A DNA stretch of 64,000 nucleotides from NCBI GenBank assembly GCA_963978895.1, contig OZ022239.1, positions 36,374,830 through 36,438,829 of the forward strand. Direction: 5' to 3'. This DNA is from Erpobdella octoculata (taxonomy: Eukaryota; Annelida; Clitellata; Hirudinida; Erpobdellidae). The notes beneath the pieces are model-generated. The model had not been told where the DNA came from. It saw nothing but the letters and a program-made list of their open reading frames with translations, and searched no databases. A program made the position numbers and the translations under genes. Of this stretch, positions 52,361 to 63,825 are shown piece after piece. The first letter of the stretch is position 1, and every line of letters starts with the position of its first letter.

Positions 52361-52433
52361 GGGGAACTAGCTCACACGGTAGAGCGCTCGCTTTGCATGC
52401 GAGAGGTACGGGGATTGATACCCCGGTTCTCCA
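52361..52433 (+). tRNA. tRNA-Ala (TGC)
   Basis: 73 nt. Acceptor GGGGAAC/GTTCTCC pairs (one G-T), D arm GCTC/GAGC, anticodon stem CTCGC/GCGAG with loop TTTGCAT (anticodon TGC), T stem CGGGG/CCCCG fully paired. The T loop is ATTGATA, where ATCGATG is usual for eukaryotic tRNA-Ala, so C56 is T. Probably a tRNA gene, possibly decaying. Confidence 0.8.
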
Positions 52434-53283
52434 TCAGAATGTTTTAAAAGGCGTTGGTAGTATTTCGGTACAGGTTTGACTCCTGGCTCAAAATTCACCA
52501 GAGGCAAGCACCACAAACGATTACCTCTAATTGTTGTTTCTCACAGTTTTCGGTCTTCTGAACCACACATTGGATGACTTGTAACTTAATCACTATTTAA
52601 AAAATTTAGTGTATATGTACTATGTTTTGAATATTCTTACAACTACCCCCCTGGTCATGAGGTATTTTTGAGAAAAAGTTAGGCATTTAGTAATTTGTTT
52701 CGGATCTAGTGAAAATGTGGGGATGCATAATGCATTATCCCACCAGATTACTGAAAAATTTTGGTATATGCTATAATAAGGTGTGGTGGAAACTGTGAGG
52801 CAGTACACAGCTGTAATGGGACATCCAGATGAGGAAACGGTTTATAATGCTCATTGCGCAACAGAACCACAGATGAGCTTTTACTTGGCCTGGCATTATT
52901 ACATATCCATATCGCATTGTCTTTCGAAACAGATGATGTTATTGATAGATTTGCAGCCAACAAAAATAGGCATCTCGATTTTGCACTGTAGATTTTTTAT
53001 TCTCTAAATTTGACTTCTGTTTTGAATATTGTCTTTGTGCATACTGTTTGTTTGCAAAAATATTTAAATATCTCTTTCAACTTGTCTACTTTTCTTAATG
53101 GTGTTACGCATTCTGTAAACAATTTGTGAAAAAAATCATACGGCAAACCTTACGTTTGAAAGAGTTGAATTGGGCTCAAAGTCTGTTCAAGATCTTATGC
53201 CTGCAATGCAAGACATTTAAAAAAAATTCTTCATTGACAAGAGGTTATTGTGAAATTTTTACACGCTCTTAAAACAGAGTGGA
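52434..53283. other. Spacer between two tRNA-Ala genes
   Basis: No gene supported. Several short frames on both strands lack any recognisable motif. Confidence 0.4.
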
Positions 53284-53356
53284 TGGAGAACCGGGGTACC
53301 GATACCCGTACCTCTCGCATGCTAAGCGAGCGCTCTACCATCTGAGCTAGTTCCCC
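53284..53356 (-). tRNA. tRNA-Ala (AGC)
   Basis: 73 nt on the minus strand. Acceptor GGGGAAC/GTTCTCC, D arm GCTCAGATGGTAGAGC, anticodon loop TTAGCAT (AGC). The T stem is CGGGT/CCCCG, leaving a T-C mismatch, and A58 is G. It is convergent with the tRNA-Ala (TGC) gene and shares its acceptor and anticodon stems, so the two arose by duplication. Confidence 0.78.
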
Positions 53357-54044
53357 GTTTGTTGAGCTGTAACCATCGTTACAGTCAAAAACAGAGCATC
53401 TTTTTCAAATTTAAAGTACAAAAGATAAAGCAATTGTATAGTTTTAATCATGAAAAACTTGTGGTGGTGCGTGGTACCACCGTTGGGGATGTTAGAGATA
53501 CATTTTCCCCTACCAGCCGAGAATATGTATTTTTTCAATGAAAAAATAGGGTGTACTTTAATATTTATAAAATATTACAATTCCTAAAGGCTATATGGTC
53601 GATTGACTGGTGATTATGTTATGTCTGGATATCTAGAATTCCATGCCTTTAAAAAAGTTAACCAGCTACAGCAATTTTTGTCTAGTTTTCCGTCTTGATC
53701 GAGTGTACTATTCTTAGTTATTTTCTAGGCATTAATCATTTTTAGTTGGCAAGTTGCAAGTTTAGAACAATAGTTTCTTACATATTAATGATACAGAAAA
53801 TAGAGAGAATACTCGAAATACACTTCTTTTCCTCAATGCAATTACTGTGCATATGCAAAAACAAGTGAACCGAAAAAACAACGTTTTACAGCGTTTTTAT
53901 CGCGATTGCAGCAACGCTTTTTAATTGCGTTGGCAATTTTCGGAACTAATTGCCATATTTAGTTTTATTGTGTTGAAAATGCTTAAAAACTCTTCATATC
54001 ATAATTAAAGTGGCATAATATTGCATTGTCATCGAGTTTAGAGC
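53357..54044. other. Gene-free spacer
   Basis: Nothing recognised. Confidence 0.35.
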
Positions 54045-54435
54045 TCTATTAAAAGTTTCAGAGCTGTAACTTGTCGGAAAATGGTCTAAAATTTGATTTC
54101 AAAATATCGCGGACAGACAAACAAACATGCAAAAAATGACTTAAGCTGATGACCCTAGAGGGGGTAGTTGCAGATACATTTTCCAACAATTTTCTAAAAC
54201 TTCGTCTTTATTTATTTTATATTAATTTTTGTTAAGTTCCTTGAGAGAGAGGGCAACCATCCCTGCTTCCCCAAATGACGCCCCTGGTAGAATATTTTCA
54301 TCGGGCTAATATGTATATTAAAAGTTTCAGCTCTAACTTGTCGGCAACTGGTCTAAAATTTGATTGCAAAATTTCGCGGACAAACAAATATACAAGAAAT
54401 TGACTTAATAAAAAACGTTGTAAAATTAGGCCTAA
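54045..54435. repeat. Dispersed repeat, two diverged copies in tandem
   Basis: AACTTGTCGGAAAATGGTC at 54066 and CTAACTTGTCGGCAACTGGTC at about 54333 start two related segments, both followed by AAAATTTGATT and a CGCGGACARACAAA block. They are shared with 34826-35085. CCAAATGACGCCCCTGG at 54273-54289 could be an element end. Confidence 0.5.
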
Positions 54436-54532
54436 TACCAGATAGTGCTTCTTTTTTGCTAATTGTTCTTGCTGACAAAAAATGGACTTTGGGTATTTTG
54501 AGAAAGTTTTGACAGGAAAACGTTAATAACAA

Positions 54533-54579
54533 AGAATTTAGACTATGGCGTATTAATTATACGCCATAGTCTAAATTCT
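54533..54579. repeat. Perfect 20-bp inverted repeat, 7-nt centre
   Basis: AGAATTTAGACTATGGCGTA, then TTAATTA, then the exact complement. It would form a 20-bp perfect hairpin or cruciform. Not followed by a T-run, and no neighbouring gene. Confidence 0.9.
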
Positions 54580-55513
<934 letters not shown>

Positions 55514-55656
55514 CATATACAACGAAAAACGTAGCGGGCGCATTATTATTTATTTATTTATTCGCAAACAAAAGGGCCTATCGGCCTTTAATACCGTTCG
55601 GACAGTACAAACGAAACACAAAAAACCAATAAACGAAATATGTACACATACGGGAT

Positions 55657-55790
55657 CATCGCAACTGATCCCAGGACAACTGATCCCAGGACTACTGATC
55701 CCAGGACTACTGATCCCAGGACAACTGATCCCGGGACAACTGATCCCATTGACAACTGATCCCATGGACAACTGATCCCATAGACAACTG
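55657..55790 (-). repeat. 15-16-bp minisatellite, left inverted array
   Basis: About eight units of GATCCCAGGACAACT and variants. On the minus strand they read CTGGGATCAGTTGTC, the same unit as the array at 56425-56592 on the plus strand. Both arrays end at similar text with CCCGT/ACGGG and (ATAC)-rich words. Confidence 0.85.
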
Positions 55791-55869
55791 ATTCCATTCT
55801 GCATCATTTTATATTTCACTGTTTCTGCAATCAATAAACTGATATTAACATACATAATTTCCGATTTCT

Positions 55870-56005
55870 GTTTGTATGTACGAATGTATGTGTATGTATG
55901 TATGTTTGTATGTATGTATGTATGTGTGTGGGTATGTGTGTGTATGTGTGTATGTATGTATGTATGTATGTATGTATGTATGTATGTATGTATGTATGTA
56001 TGTAT
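55870..56005. repeat. (GTAT)n/(GTGT)n microsatellite
   Basis: About 135 bp of GTAT with GTGT and GTTT variants, in the middle of the putative foldback structure. Confidence 0.9.
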
Positions 56006-56424
56006 GAGTATGTTTGGATGCTGTAATGATGGTCCTAGTCATGGACTCCTAAATAAGCCGATAAGAATTAATGTTGGAGTGTCTTCATTAATTCATTTAA
56101 TTCATATCTTCGAAAAAAAAACTTCTGAAATGAGTTAAACTCTGTTATTTTTGATTGGCACAGTTCCATTTCTCATTATGAACTTCACGAAGAAAGGAGT
56201 GAAACGATGAAAAGTTATACGAACTTGTCAATTTTATTTCGACTGTGTATCGTGCCCTCGTGCGCTTATACTAAATATTATTTCTCCGTTTACTAACTGG
56301 AGTAGCCAGTATCATTATCACCACCACCGTTGTCGTATGCAGCCAGCCATCATAAGCTGGCTACGTAAGCATCATCACCACCACCATTGTCGTCAAAAAA
56401 TGAGTTAAAAATGAGTTGCTTATG

Positions 56425-56592
56425 TCTATGGGATCAGTTGTCTATGGGATCAGTTGTCCATGGGATCAGTTGTCCGTGGGATCAGTTGTCCGTGGGATCA
56501 GTTGTACTGGGGTCAGTTGTCCTGGGATCAGTTGTCCTGGGATCAGTTGTCCTGGGATCAGTTGTATTGGGATCAGTTGTCCTGGGATCAGT
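56425..56592 (+). repeat. 15-16-bp minisatellite, right inverted array
   Basis: About eleven units of GGGATCAGTTGTCCT and variants (TATG, CATG and CGTG linkers). In inverted orientation relative to 55657-55790, so the two arrays can pair over more than 100 bp. Confidence 0.85.
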
Positions 56593-57355
56593 AGGCACTA
56601 ACCCGTACACATACTCAGTTGCAAATCGTAAATTGTTAAGATGTTAGAAATATACAATAGCAAGGTATGCTCGCATATAACATATTGAATAAGATATTAA
56701 ATTTTGTAACTATTTATATTTTGCATTTATGGATCCGTTAAACCTGACAAATTGTTGTTCTTAACGCATATACATAATGCCGCAATCTTCAAAATCCCTC
56801 TAAATACTTCCAAAAATCTGTTCTACTAATGCTTCATGAAAAATTCAAAGTCTTGAAAACTTAGATAAATCCATCTGATTTATCAAGCCTCTGAACCGAC
56901 TGTAGTTTGATGATCCAACAACATCCTGAGGCAAAGAATTCCATGCTGAGACCACGCGTCCAGTTATGAAAAACCTGGCATCGTCAGTTCTATATTTGAC
57001 CTGGCATCAGTTTGTAGCTATGGCCCCTTGTTTTTTTCATAATTTGCTCGTTTAAATTGTCCAACCAGGCTAGAATCCACCATTCCATTTAAAGATCTGT
57101 AGCAGAAACAAAGGTCTGCGATAAGTCTGTGCCACCAAGTATCAATACGTTGAGACAGAAATGTTCAAGTACTGGATTTTCAAAGCGGTGGCCTCTTGGA
57201 TTTTTCCCGCTTGCTGAACAGGTTGCTGCATCATTCTATGAAGGAGCGATCCCTCTGGCAGTTGTTGCAGAGAGGATGACGAGTTGAATTGTTTTTCCAT
57301 ACGGTTCATTCGAGACGATAGATTTTCATTTTGCAGTTTCAGATCAGCGAATCTT

Positions 57356-57543
57356 TTTTCAAGAATGTTTGCAGTAGGTAGATTATAAGTAGATATAATT
57401 CAAAAATTTTGATAACTATTGTTTTTATCAAATAATCTAAATACTCATTCATGGGTGAGCTAGAAAAAATATTGTTTATATTTGGTGGAAAAATCTTGAG
57501 GGGGCCATAGCCCCCCTCAGCTCCCCCCAATCCACGCCTCTGC
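57356..57543 (+). mobile_element. Truncated hAT-like MITE, right end
   Basis: GTAGATATAATTCAAAAATT to CCAATCCACGCCTCTG matches 1260-1421 of the MITE at 684-1421. The left two thirds are missing. Confidence 0.7.
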
Positions 57544-57713
57544 CTAGAACTCTAAAACTTTCAGGAAAGCTTTATTCTGGATGACAATACACGAATTGAA
57601 TGTTTCCAACATGAATTAGGCCTTAAATCATTTAAAATTAATCAAATTCGATTTTATATGAAAGTTAAAATTGTCACGTTGTGTTCATCATCTTAAACTG
57701 AGTTTTTCGTAAT

Positions 57714-57785
57714 TCCTCGTTAGTATAGTGGTAAGTATCCCCGCCTGTCACGCGGGAGACCGAGGTTCAATTCCCCGACGGGTAG
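57714..57785 (+). tRNA. tRNA-Asp (GTC)
   Basis: 72 nt, TCCTCGTTAGTATAGTGGTA at the start, anticodon stem CCGCC/GGCGG-type with loop TGTCACG (GTC). The acceptor has one C-T mismatch (3' strand ACGGGTA) and the T stem one A-C mismatch (CGAGG/CCCCG). Recognisable as tRNA-Asp, but possibly a pseudogene. Confidence 0.75.
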
Positions 57786-58816
57786 TAGTCTTTTTATCTT
57801 CAACAGTTTGTGCAGGAACACTTTTTGAAATGGCCTCTTCTTTAACTTCACTCGTCTCTCTGTTGGTTTGTTTGTCTGTGGTGATCAAAGGCGTAGACGC
57901 CGTAAACAATGTTTGTGTTACGCGTTGATACCAATTAAACCACATATAAAAACAATTAATTTTTCAAAGTGAATAATAATCTATAAAAACAAAGTTGAAA
58001 TAATCTGCTGGAAAAAAGTTTTTAACGTAAATTGGTTTAAATTCGTTTATTTTCTATAAATAAAGGATAAAATAATGTTGTAAACAAACATAAATGATAA
58101 ATTTACGCAACAAGTTTTAAAAAACAATGTTTTATTAGTTTAATAAGTAATTCGATAGCTAAGGACTAAGGTGATGACGATAATGGCCGTTTGCGATTCT
58201 GAGTGGGTCAAAGTTACGGCGTTAGGGGCACTTTATAGCCATGGAAATTTCCAGTAATATAGATTATTAACGCTTTAAGACGTGGAAACAAAAACTAAAG
58301 TTGTGGGATCCCAAATAAGAAAGTTATAAGAAAACTAAAATGTGGACCAAACTTCCAGACGCAATATTTATGTGAAGTAGTATTACAACTTCAGCAGTGT
58401 GTTCGGACGTTTCTTGCTTACAAATTAAACATTTTAAAAAAACTGAATTTATTTTTGTTTCCTCAAAAATTAAAGAAGAAGTTATCTCACGACAAACAAC
58501 TCCGATTTTTATAGAATTTAGAATGCTTAGTGCTAGATTAGTGTCGTTTTTATTTATTCATTCATTCACCCACTTTGTTTTTGCTTCACTTGTTATCTTT
58601 ATAAGCATTTGACAGCTTCAGCAGAATATCGTGTGGAGCATAGCAACTCACCACAAGGTTTAATCGACAATGTTTTTGATAAGTGAAGCGATGAAACGCT
58701 GTATGGTTTTTCTGGTAGAAAAAGTGGAAAGCGCCTATATATGTATTTGAATAATTTATATGAATTTATTGTTCAACGTTACCATTACATATTTATTTAG
58801 ACAGTGCATACACAGT
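57786..58816. other. Gene-free spacer between tRNA genes
   Basis: No supported gene. The open frames at 57728-57928 and 58397-58612 have no recognisable motif; the first starts inside the tRNA. Confidence 0.4.
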
Positions 58817-58903
58817 GCCTAAGTGGCGCAGTAGGCAGTGCGTCAGTTTCATAATACAGATAAGATTAATCTGAAGGTCGTGAGTTCGAATACCACCTGG
58901 TCA
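58817..58903 (+). tRNA. tRNA-Met-like (CAT) with a putative 15-nt intron
   Basis: GCGCAGTAGGCAG, CGTCAGTTTCATA, then ATACAGATAAGATTA, then ATCTGAAGGTCGTGAG. Removing the 15 nt after position 37 restores the elongator tRNA-Met anticodon arm (TCAGT/TCTGA with loop TTCATAA), the canonical intron place. The acceptor stem has two mismatches and the T stem two, so it may be a pseudogene. Confidence 0.6.
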
Positions 58904-59048
58904 CGTTTTATTTAAGCGTCTCATTACAGCTAAGTTCCCGCCAGAATAAAGTGAGTGGAATTTATTTATGTATCCCGGCGATAGATAAATACATTATGAT
59001 ATTTATTTATTTTTCGTAATTAACGATAATGTGCTTTAAAAAGATTTT

Positions 59049-59130
59049 ACCAGAAGTGGGGTTCGAACCCACGCGGACAGATGTCCATTGGATCTTAAGT
59101 CCAACGCCTTAACCACTCGGCCATCCTGGT
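59049..59130 (-). tRNA. tRNA-Leu (TAA)
   Basis: 82 nt on the minus strand: ACCAGGATGGCCGAGTGGTT, anticodon arm TTGGA-CTTAAGA-TCCAA (TAA), variable arm TGGACATCTGTCCG, T arm GTGGG-TTCGAAC-CCCAC and acceptor ACCAGGA paired with TTCTGGT (one mismatch). It is the best preserved tRNA of the window. Confidence 0.93.
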
Positions 59131-59393
59131 TTCTATGGCCGATACATAAATCAAGTTATTTAAATTTCATAGTTGTTATGATTGATATATTAATTGTGTA
59201 CGATTGTTTGTAGGAATGTTCACGTACTTGAACAGCTGTGCCTGACGTGCAGCTTAAGTCAGATTTGCACCAAATGGCGCCACTTCACATTGAAGCCGAA
59301 TACGCTTCACTAATCAATCAATCAATACATTCGAACAATTACGAAAACTAAACTGAAAACAGTTCAAAACAGAGTTCCTTTCAACCAAACACA
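59131..59393. other. Short spacer
   Basis: Nothing recognised apart from (AATC)n at about 59311-59325. Confidence 0.35.
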
Positions 59394-59975
<582 letters not shown>

Positions 59976-60008
<33 letters not shown>

Positions 60009-60161
60009 TATATGAATTTTTTGAAAATGTAACGGTCTCATTTAAATCTAAAATAACAAAACAATTCATCTCCCAATATAAGTAACTACTACACACGTGG
60101 ATCACTTAAAAACAAAATAATTACATCAAATTAATTTACAACACAAAAAGCTTCCCAAAAA
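59976..60161. other. TA tract and 3' flank of the minus-strand gene
   Basis: A short TA tract (59977-60003), then AT-rich sequence that is presumably 3' UTR and flank of the gene to the right. AAATAAT-type words occur but no clear minus-strand AATAAA. Confidence 0.4.
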
Positions 60162-60756
60162 CTACTTTCTAATCCTCCTGGAGTTGGAAAACCTTTCATG
60201 TTCTACTCTGTTTGTATTTGAGCGAGACCTCTCAAGAGATTCATCCCCCGAGTTGGTTCGATACGAAGGACCTCCGATGAATACCGACTCGTGTAAAGAT
60301 CGGTCGTGTCGAAAATTCTTCTGCTGTCGAGATATTTTTGAGACGTCAGCGGAAGATCCTGAAGTGTCCCCGGGTTGATCAGAGGCTACCCACCTTCTTT
60401 TACCTCTATTTTCACCATCGTTCACTGATTCATTCTTCATCAATTCATCATCATTCCTGCGCCCCAAATTTGCAGAATGAACGGATCGGGAAGAAACTCT
60501 GCTTCCGTGATACTTTACCCTAGCATCTGCAGAATATTTATCTTCAATATAACCTTGACCTTCGTTGTTCCTCACGTGACTGAACCTTCTGGAATCGCGT
60601 GAAGGACGAGTCATCAACCTACCTTGATGATGATAAGGAGGTCTGACGACAGGTATGGGTGGAAAACTAGATGGAACTTGTCTATGACCAGCCAGTGCCG
60701 GGGGTGGAAGAAAATTTGATGCGGGAAGGTAATGTTGAGAATGGGGTAGAGTCTGT
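60162..60756 (-). CDS. Terminal exon of the Ser/Lys/Arg-rich protein gene
   Basis: Acceptor TTTTACAG|ACAGAC. Encodes QTLPHSQHYLPASNFLPPP, PIPVVRPPYHHQGR and a 150-residue charged Ser/Arg-rich tail ending NSRRIRK before the stop. Confidence 0.75.
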
Positions 60757-63056
60757 CTGTAAAATTATAATTTGTTTAATTTAATATAAATAAGCTGATT
60801 TAGACTTAAAACTGCATTTAAAGCCAATCAATTAAAAAAAATTTACCTTTGTACTTGGCTATACTGCTGCTGCTTCTGCCATGTTGCAACATTAGCAGCC
60901 GGCTGTTTGCTGCTGCCTGTCATCCTGAAGGCTGCTGCATGCCTGGCTGCTTCTCCAAAGTTAATCTAATTAACATATAATTGGAAATTAATGAAGTTTA
61001 AGCATTTATAAAACAATGCTTATTTACTATTCATGTTAATCAAGACTCACTGAACCCTATACATATATATACACACATATATATATATATATACTCAGAA
61101 ATGAAGAACACTTTAAAAGCAACCTCATCAACACTTTTCCTCAACTTTCTTCTTGTTGTCGATTCTTCTGGTGACGAATCTCCACCATCATAACAACCAT
61201 CCTCCCCAACATCATCACCACCACTATTATTATAATCATCATCATTAACCATTTTTTCATCATTAACAGAACTCCTTGAGAAGTCATCATGATCTCTACT
61301 CTTTGATGATGATGACCTGCAAATTACAAACAATTATTCATATCTCTAACTTTCCGGTTCCAAATTAATAAAACAAGTTAATAGAATTTCCTTTAAAAAA
61401 ACCGCTAATAAGAACTATAAAAAACTGATCGGCCAAAGTAACCTTGCAGCCAGTGTTATTTTAGTTCAGTAAATAATTTTAGTTCTTATTTTTATTTTAT
61501 TCTTAAATTTTATTTATTATTATTTTATTTTAGTTTATCAAATAATTTTAACTTTTATTATTATTCAGCTCCACAAAATTAAATTTAGTTTTTATTTTAT
61601 TACAGTTCTTGAAATAATTTTCGTTTTTATTTTTGTTTTGTTCAGATAAACAAAAATTTAGTTTTTATTTTATTTTTGTTCAATTTTAGTTCATGCTCTA
61701 AATATTTTTACAAACTTTTATTTAGGTTACAATCTCTGTTTGTGTGTGTGTGTGTGGATTTCTCTGTACGCAAATCTTACAAGTAAAATTTAACCAGCTG
61801 AAACTTTCAACATAGCTTTATATTGGATGACAATACATGATTCAACAAAAAAACCTAATTTGAACATCTTTCGTATTTTTTAAATCGAGTGTATTTGAAA
61901 TTAAAGTTTGTGTTAAAAAACTTGTTTTTCCCTTACTTGTTCTTACTATAGGCGACCATAACCAATTTAATGCAGTGTATTTATGGAAAAATAATAATTG
62001 TGTAACACAGGAAGATTCTTTATTTTGAGAATCCATTGCCTTACATTTAGATTTGTTGGTGCTGGAATCGTAAACAAAAAATTCCCACACGGAACTATCT
62101 TTTTTTCGCCCAGAAAGCATTTTTGCAAGAGAACTCATAATTATTTTCAATGATTACAACTTTTATGATAACAAGAAAGATAAGAAAGAAATGGGTGTGC
62201 ATTTCAATAGTTACACGACCATAGAAATCTATATCATAGATATCCACAGATATTGGTTATCTGTGCCAATATCTATATACACAACTTTCAATAATTTTCG
62301 TTCAAAAATTAATTTTCGTTTTCATTTTTATTCAGTTTGCATTATTTAAATTTTATTATTATTTTATTATTGTTCAGAAAATAATTTTCGTTATTATTAT
62401 TATTATTCAGTTTGTGCCATTTAAATATAGTTTTATTCTATTTACATTCTTCAAATAATTATAGTTTTATTTTTGTTATTATTAACGAATACAATAATAA
62501 ATTTAGTTTTTATTCAGTTTTTGTTAACAAAAATATTACTGCTTGCAACTGTAGCAACTTACTTGTGCCTTGAGCTCCTCTTGCGACTGCTGCTGACACT
62601 AGTACCACCGCTGCCTTCACCACCCTCACTATTAACTGGAAGACGATAAACATCTTTTTCTACGGGAAAATCGTCTGCACCGCTACCGTCTTCGTCACTG
62701 TCCCGCCCCGATCTGTGGCGAGAGGATCTTCGGCCGCTCCGGTGCCTTTTGCTTTTCTTCTTTTTTCTTCCACTCCCCCCATCTCTGTCAGAACTTCTCG
62801 ATCTCTTCCGACTTTTCGATTTCTTACTTTTACTACTGTTAGTTTTCTTCCTCTTGGCGGGCTCCACTCCGACCACGACCACCGAATCCGAGCTGGCTTC
62901 GGAGATGTCGCTGTAAGGAGATTTTACGTTTTCATCTTCGCTGTCGTCATTGGCTACTTCCATCTGCTGTTTGGAATCGTCTTCTGAGCCCATGATAGAC
63001 ACTGAGGTTTCTTCAATGGCAGCTTGTGTTTCTACAACTGTTGCTTTTTTGACTTC
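60162..63056 (-). CDS. Unrecognised Ser/Lys/Arg-rich, probably nuclear protein, 3' part of gene
   Basis: Exons in transcript order 63056-62563, 61316-61112, 60965-60847, 60756-60162 (stop TAA-type at 60162). Phases agree, and the joined frame gives about 470 residues. The first exon has an acidic segment with SPYSDISEASSDS, then KKTNSSKSKKSKSRKRSRSS and SGRKKKKSKRHRSGRRSSRH, basic Ser-rich runs typical of nuclear speckle proteins. The second is acidic and Asp/Gly-rich, ending RRKLRKSVDEVAFK. The third is INFGEAARHAAAFRMTGSS and Gln-rich. The last has a Pro-rich start and an Arg/Ser-rich tail. The YSDIS word recalls ZNF608/ZNF609, but nothing else supports that, so I leave it unnamed. The 5' end lies beyond the right edge or near 63.5 kb. 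Confidence 0.72.
60847..60965 (-). CDS. Exon of the Ser/Lys/Arg-rich protein gene
   Basis: Acceptor TAATTAG|ATTAAC, donor CAAAG|GTAAAT. Encodes INFGEAARHAAAFRMTGSS and WQKQQQYSQVQR. Confidence 0.7.
61112..61316 (-). CDS. Exon of the Ser/Lys/Arg-rich protein gene
   Basis: Acceptor TTTGCAG|GTCATC. Encodes SSSSKSRDHDDFSRSS, an Asp/Gly-rich part and RRKLRKSVDEVAFK. The donor AAA|GTGTTC is weak but is the only one giving an open frame into the next exon. Confidence 0.65.
61451..62541 (-). mobile_element. hAT element remnant in an intron, 8-bp target duplication
   Basis: Ends CAGTGTTATTTTAGTTC and, on the other strand, CAGTAATATTTTTGTT. Flanks CTTGCAGC (61443-61450) and CTTGCAAC (62542-62549) agree at seven of eight bases. 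Both sides carry long TTTAGTTTTTATT subterminal repeats. Inside on the minus strand, 62150-61842 starts with a BED-finger-like SGRKKDSSVWEFFVYDSSTN followed by SKCKAMD, after which the frame is unrelated. Most of the transposase is deleted. It lies in the same orientation as the host gene. Confidence 0.75.
61842..62150 (-). pseudogene. BED zinc-finger fragment of a hAT transposase
   Basis: SSVWEFF and SKCKAM are the start of a BED finger (aromatic pair, then the first Cys). The second Cys and the His pair are missing or degraded. Remnant only. Confidence 0.55.
62563..63056 (-). CDS. Exon of the Ser/Lys/Arg-rich protein gene
   Basis: Acceptor TTTAG|GAAGTC, donor CACAA|GTAAGT (perfect consensus). 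Encodes EVKKATVVETQAAIEE, the acidic SPYSDISE region and the KSKKSKSRKRSR basic region. The Met at 62993 is internal, not necessarily a start. Confidence 0.78.
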
Positions 63057-63420
63057 CTAAATTTAATTTTTTTTTAAATATGTCAATTATAAATTCATTA
63101 AATTGCACTATTTGCTTGCCAAGCAAAGCAGAGCAATCACTTATAAAAAGAACAACTAGCTCAAACATTTAAAGTAGTGCTGTCCAAATTTTTGGCTGTG
63201 CAAGATGCTAAGATGTAATTTTAAACTTTCTTTTTAAAGTTGAAAAATTCTGCAAATCATGAAGTGTACACAATATTCACATCATGAAGTGCACACAATG
63301 TGCACATCATGAAGTGTACACAACATGCACATCATGAAGTGCACACAACATGCACAAGATTTAGCAGGAGTTCTTCAGTGAAACTAATATGATGACAATG
63401 TTATTATAATCACAATCTAG
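63057..63420. other. Intron or upstream sequence with a 25-bp tandem repeat
   Basis: 63262-63352 holds about four units of CATCATGAAGTGYACACAAYR plus TGCA. No coding sequence is supported. Confidence 0.6.
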
Positions 63421-63518
63421 TTTTAACTTTTAAAACAAGCTGCCATGATTTGAGCATGAAAAATGGTTTCAAAAATAAATAAAATGAACAATAAAATAAA
63501 TAAAATAAAAGAGCCAAC

Positions 63519-63700
63519 TTTGCTTTCCAGAAGATTTCTCTTTGTTGTGAAAATGGAAGTGAATTCATCGGAGCAATACTTCCTGTTTAACGTTCTCCTT
63601 CTTTTTTCCACCATTTTTCTTTCTTTCATTTCTTCTTTTTTCATTTTTTTCTTCCCCTTTGAAGGTTTGCAAGGATTCATCATTGAATTGCTCTGTGCTG
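63519..63700 (-). CDS. Possible upstream exon of the Ser/Lys/Arg-rich protein gene
   Basis: The minus-strand frame reads SMMNPCKPSKGKKKMKKEEM, KERKMVEKRRRTLNRK and ends NLLESK before a GT (AAA|GTTGGC) in phase with the exon at 63056. The Lys-rich composition fits the downstream exons. The acceptor side is unclear because a (AAT)n tract encoding poly-Asn precedes it. Weakly supported. Confidence 0.3.
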
Positions 63701-63715
63701 CTGCTGCAGTGTTGA

Positions 63716-63825
63716 TGTTATTATTAATTTTAGTATTCTTTATATTAGTATTATTAATTTTATTATTATTATTAATTTTATTATTATTATTAATTTTATT
63801 ATTATTATTATTATTATTATTATAG
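63716..63825. repeat. (TTA)n microsatellite
   Basis: TTATTA/TTAATTT units over about 110 bp. On the minus strand it reads as poly-Asn. Confidence 0.85.

Larger units (their letters stand above)
55545..57355 (-). mobile_element. Internally deleted LINE remnant, CR1-like, with a nested insertion
   Basis: On the minus strand, 57350-57170 reads ILEKRFADLKLQNENLSSRM and NRMEKQFNSSSS, an ORF1-type coiled coil. 57160-56800 contains pieces such as NWTRG and LPQDVVGSSN-like text of a CR1 ORF2 C terminus. The 3' end at about 55620-55545 reads GGCCGATAGGCCCTTTTGTT and closes with AATAAATAAATAAATA, a simple-repeat tail. The two-array structure between 55630 and 56620 interrupts it. Several stops and frameshifts make it dead. 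Confidence 0.5.

Noticed and set aside
57728..57928. 66-codon frame beginning MVSIPACHAGDRGSIPRRVV
   Set aside because: Its start is the tRNA-Asp gene read as protein; an RNA gene explains the sequence.
62559..63002. A stand-alone gene starting MSIMGSEDD
   Set aside because: A good acceptor 54 nt upstream keeps the frame open and a consensus donor ends it, so it is an internal exon and not a single-exon gene.
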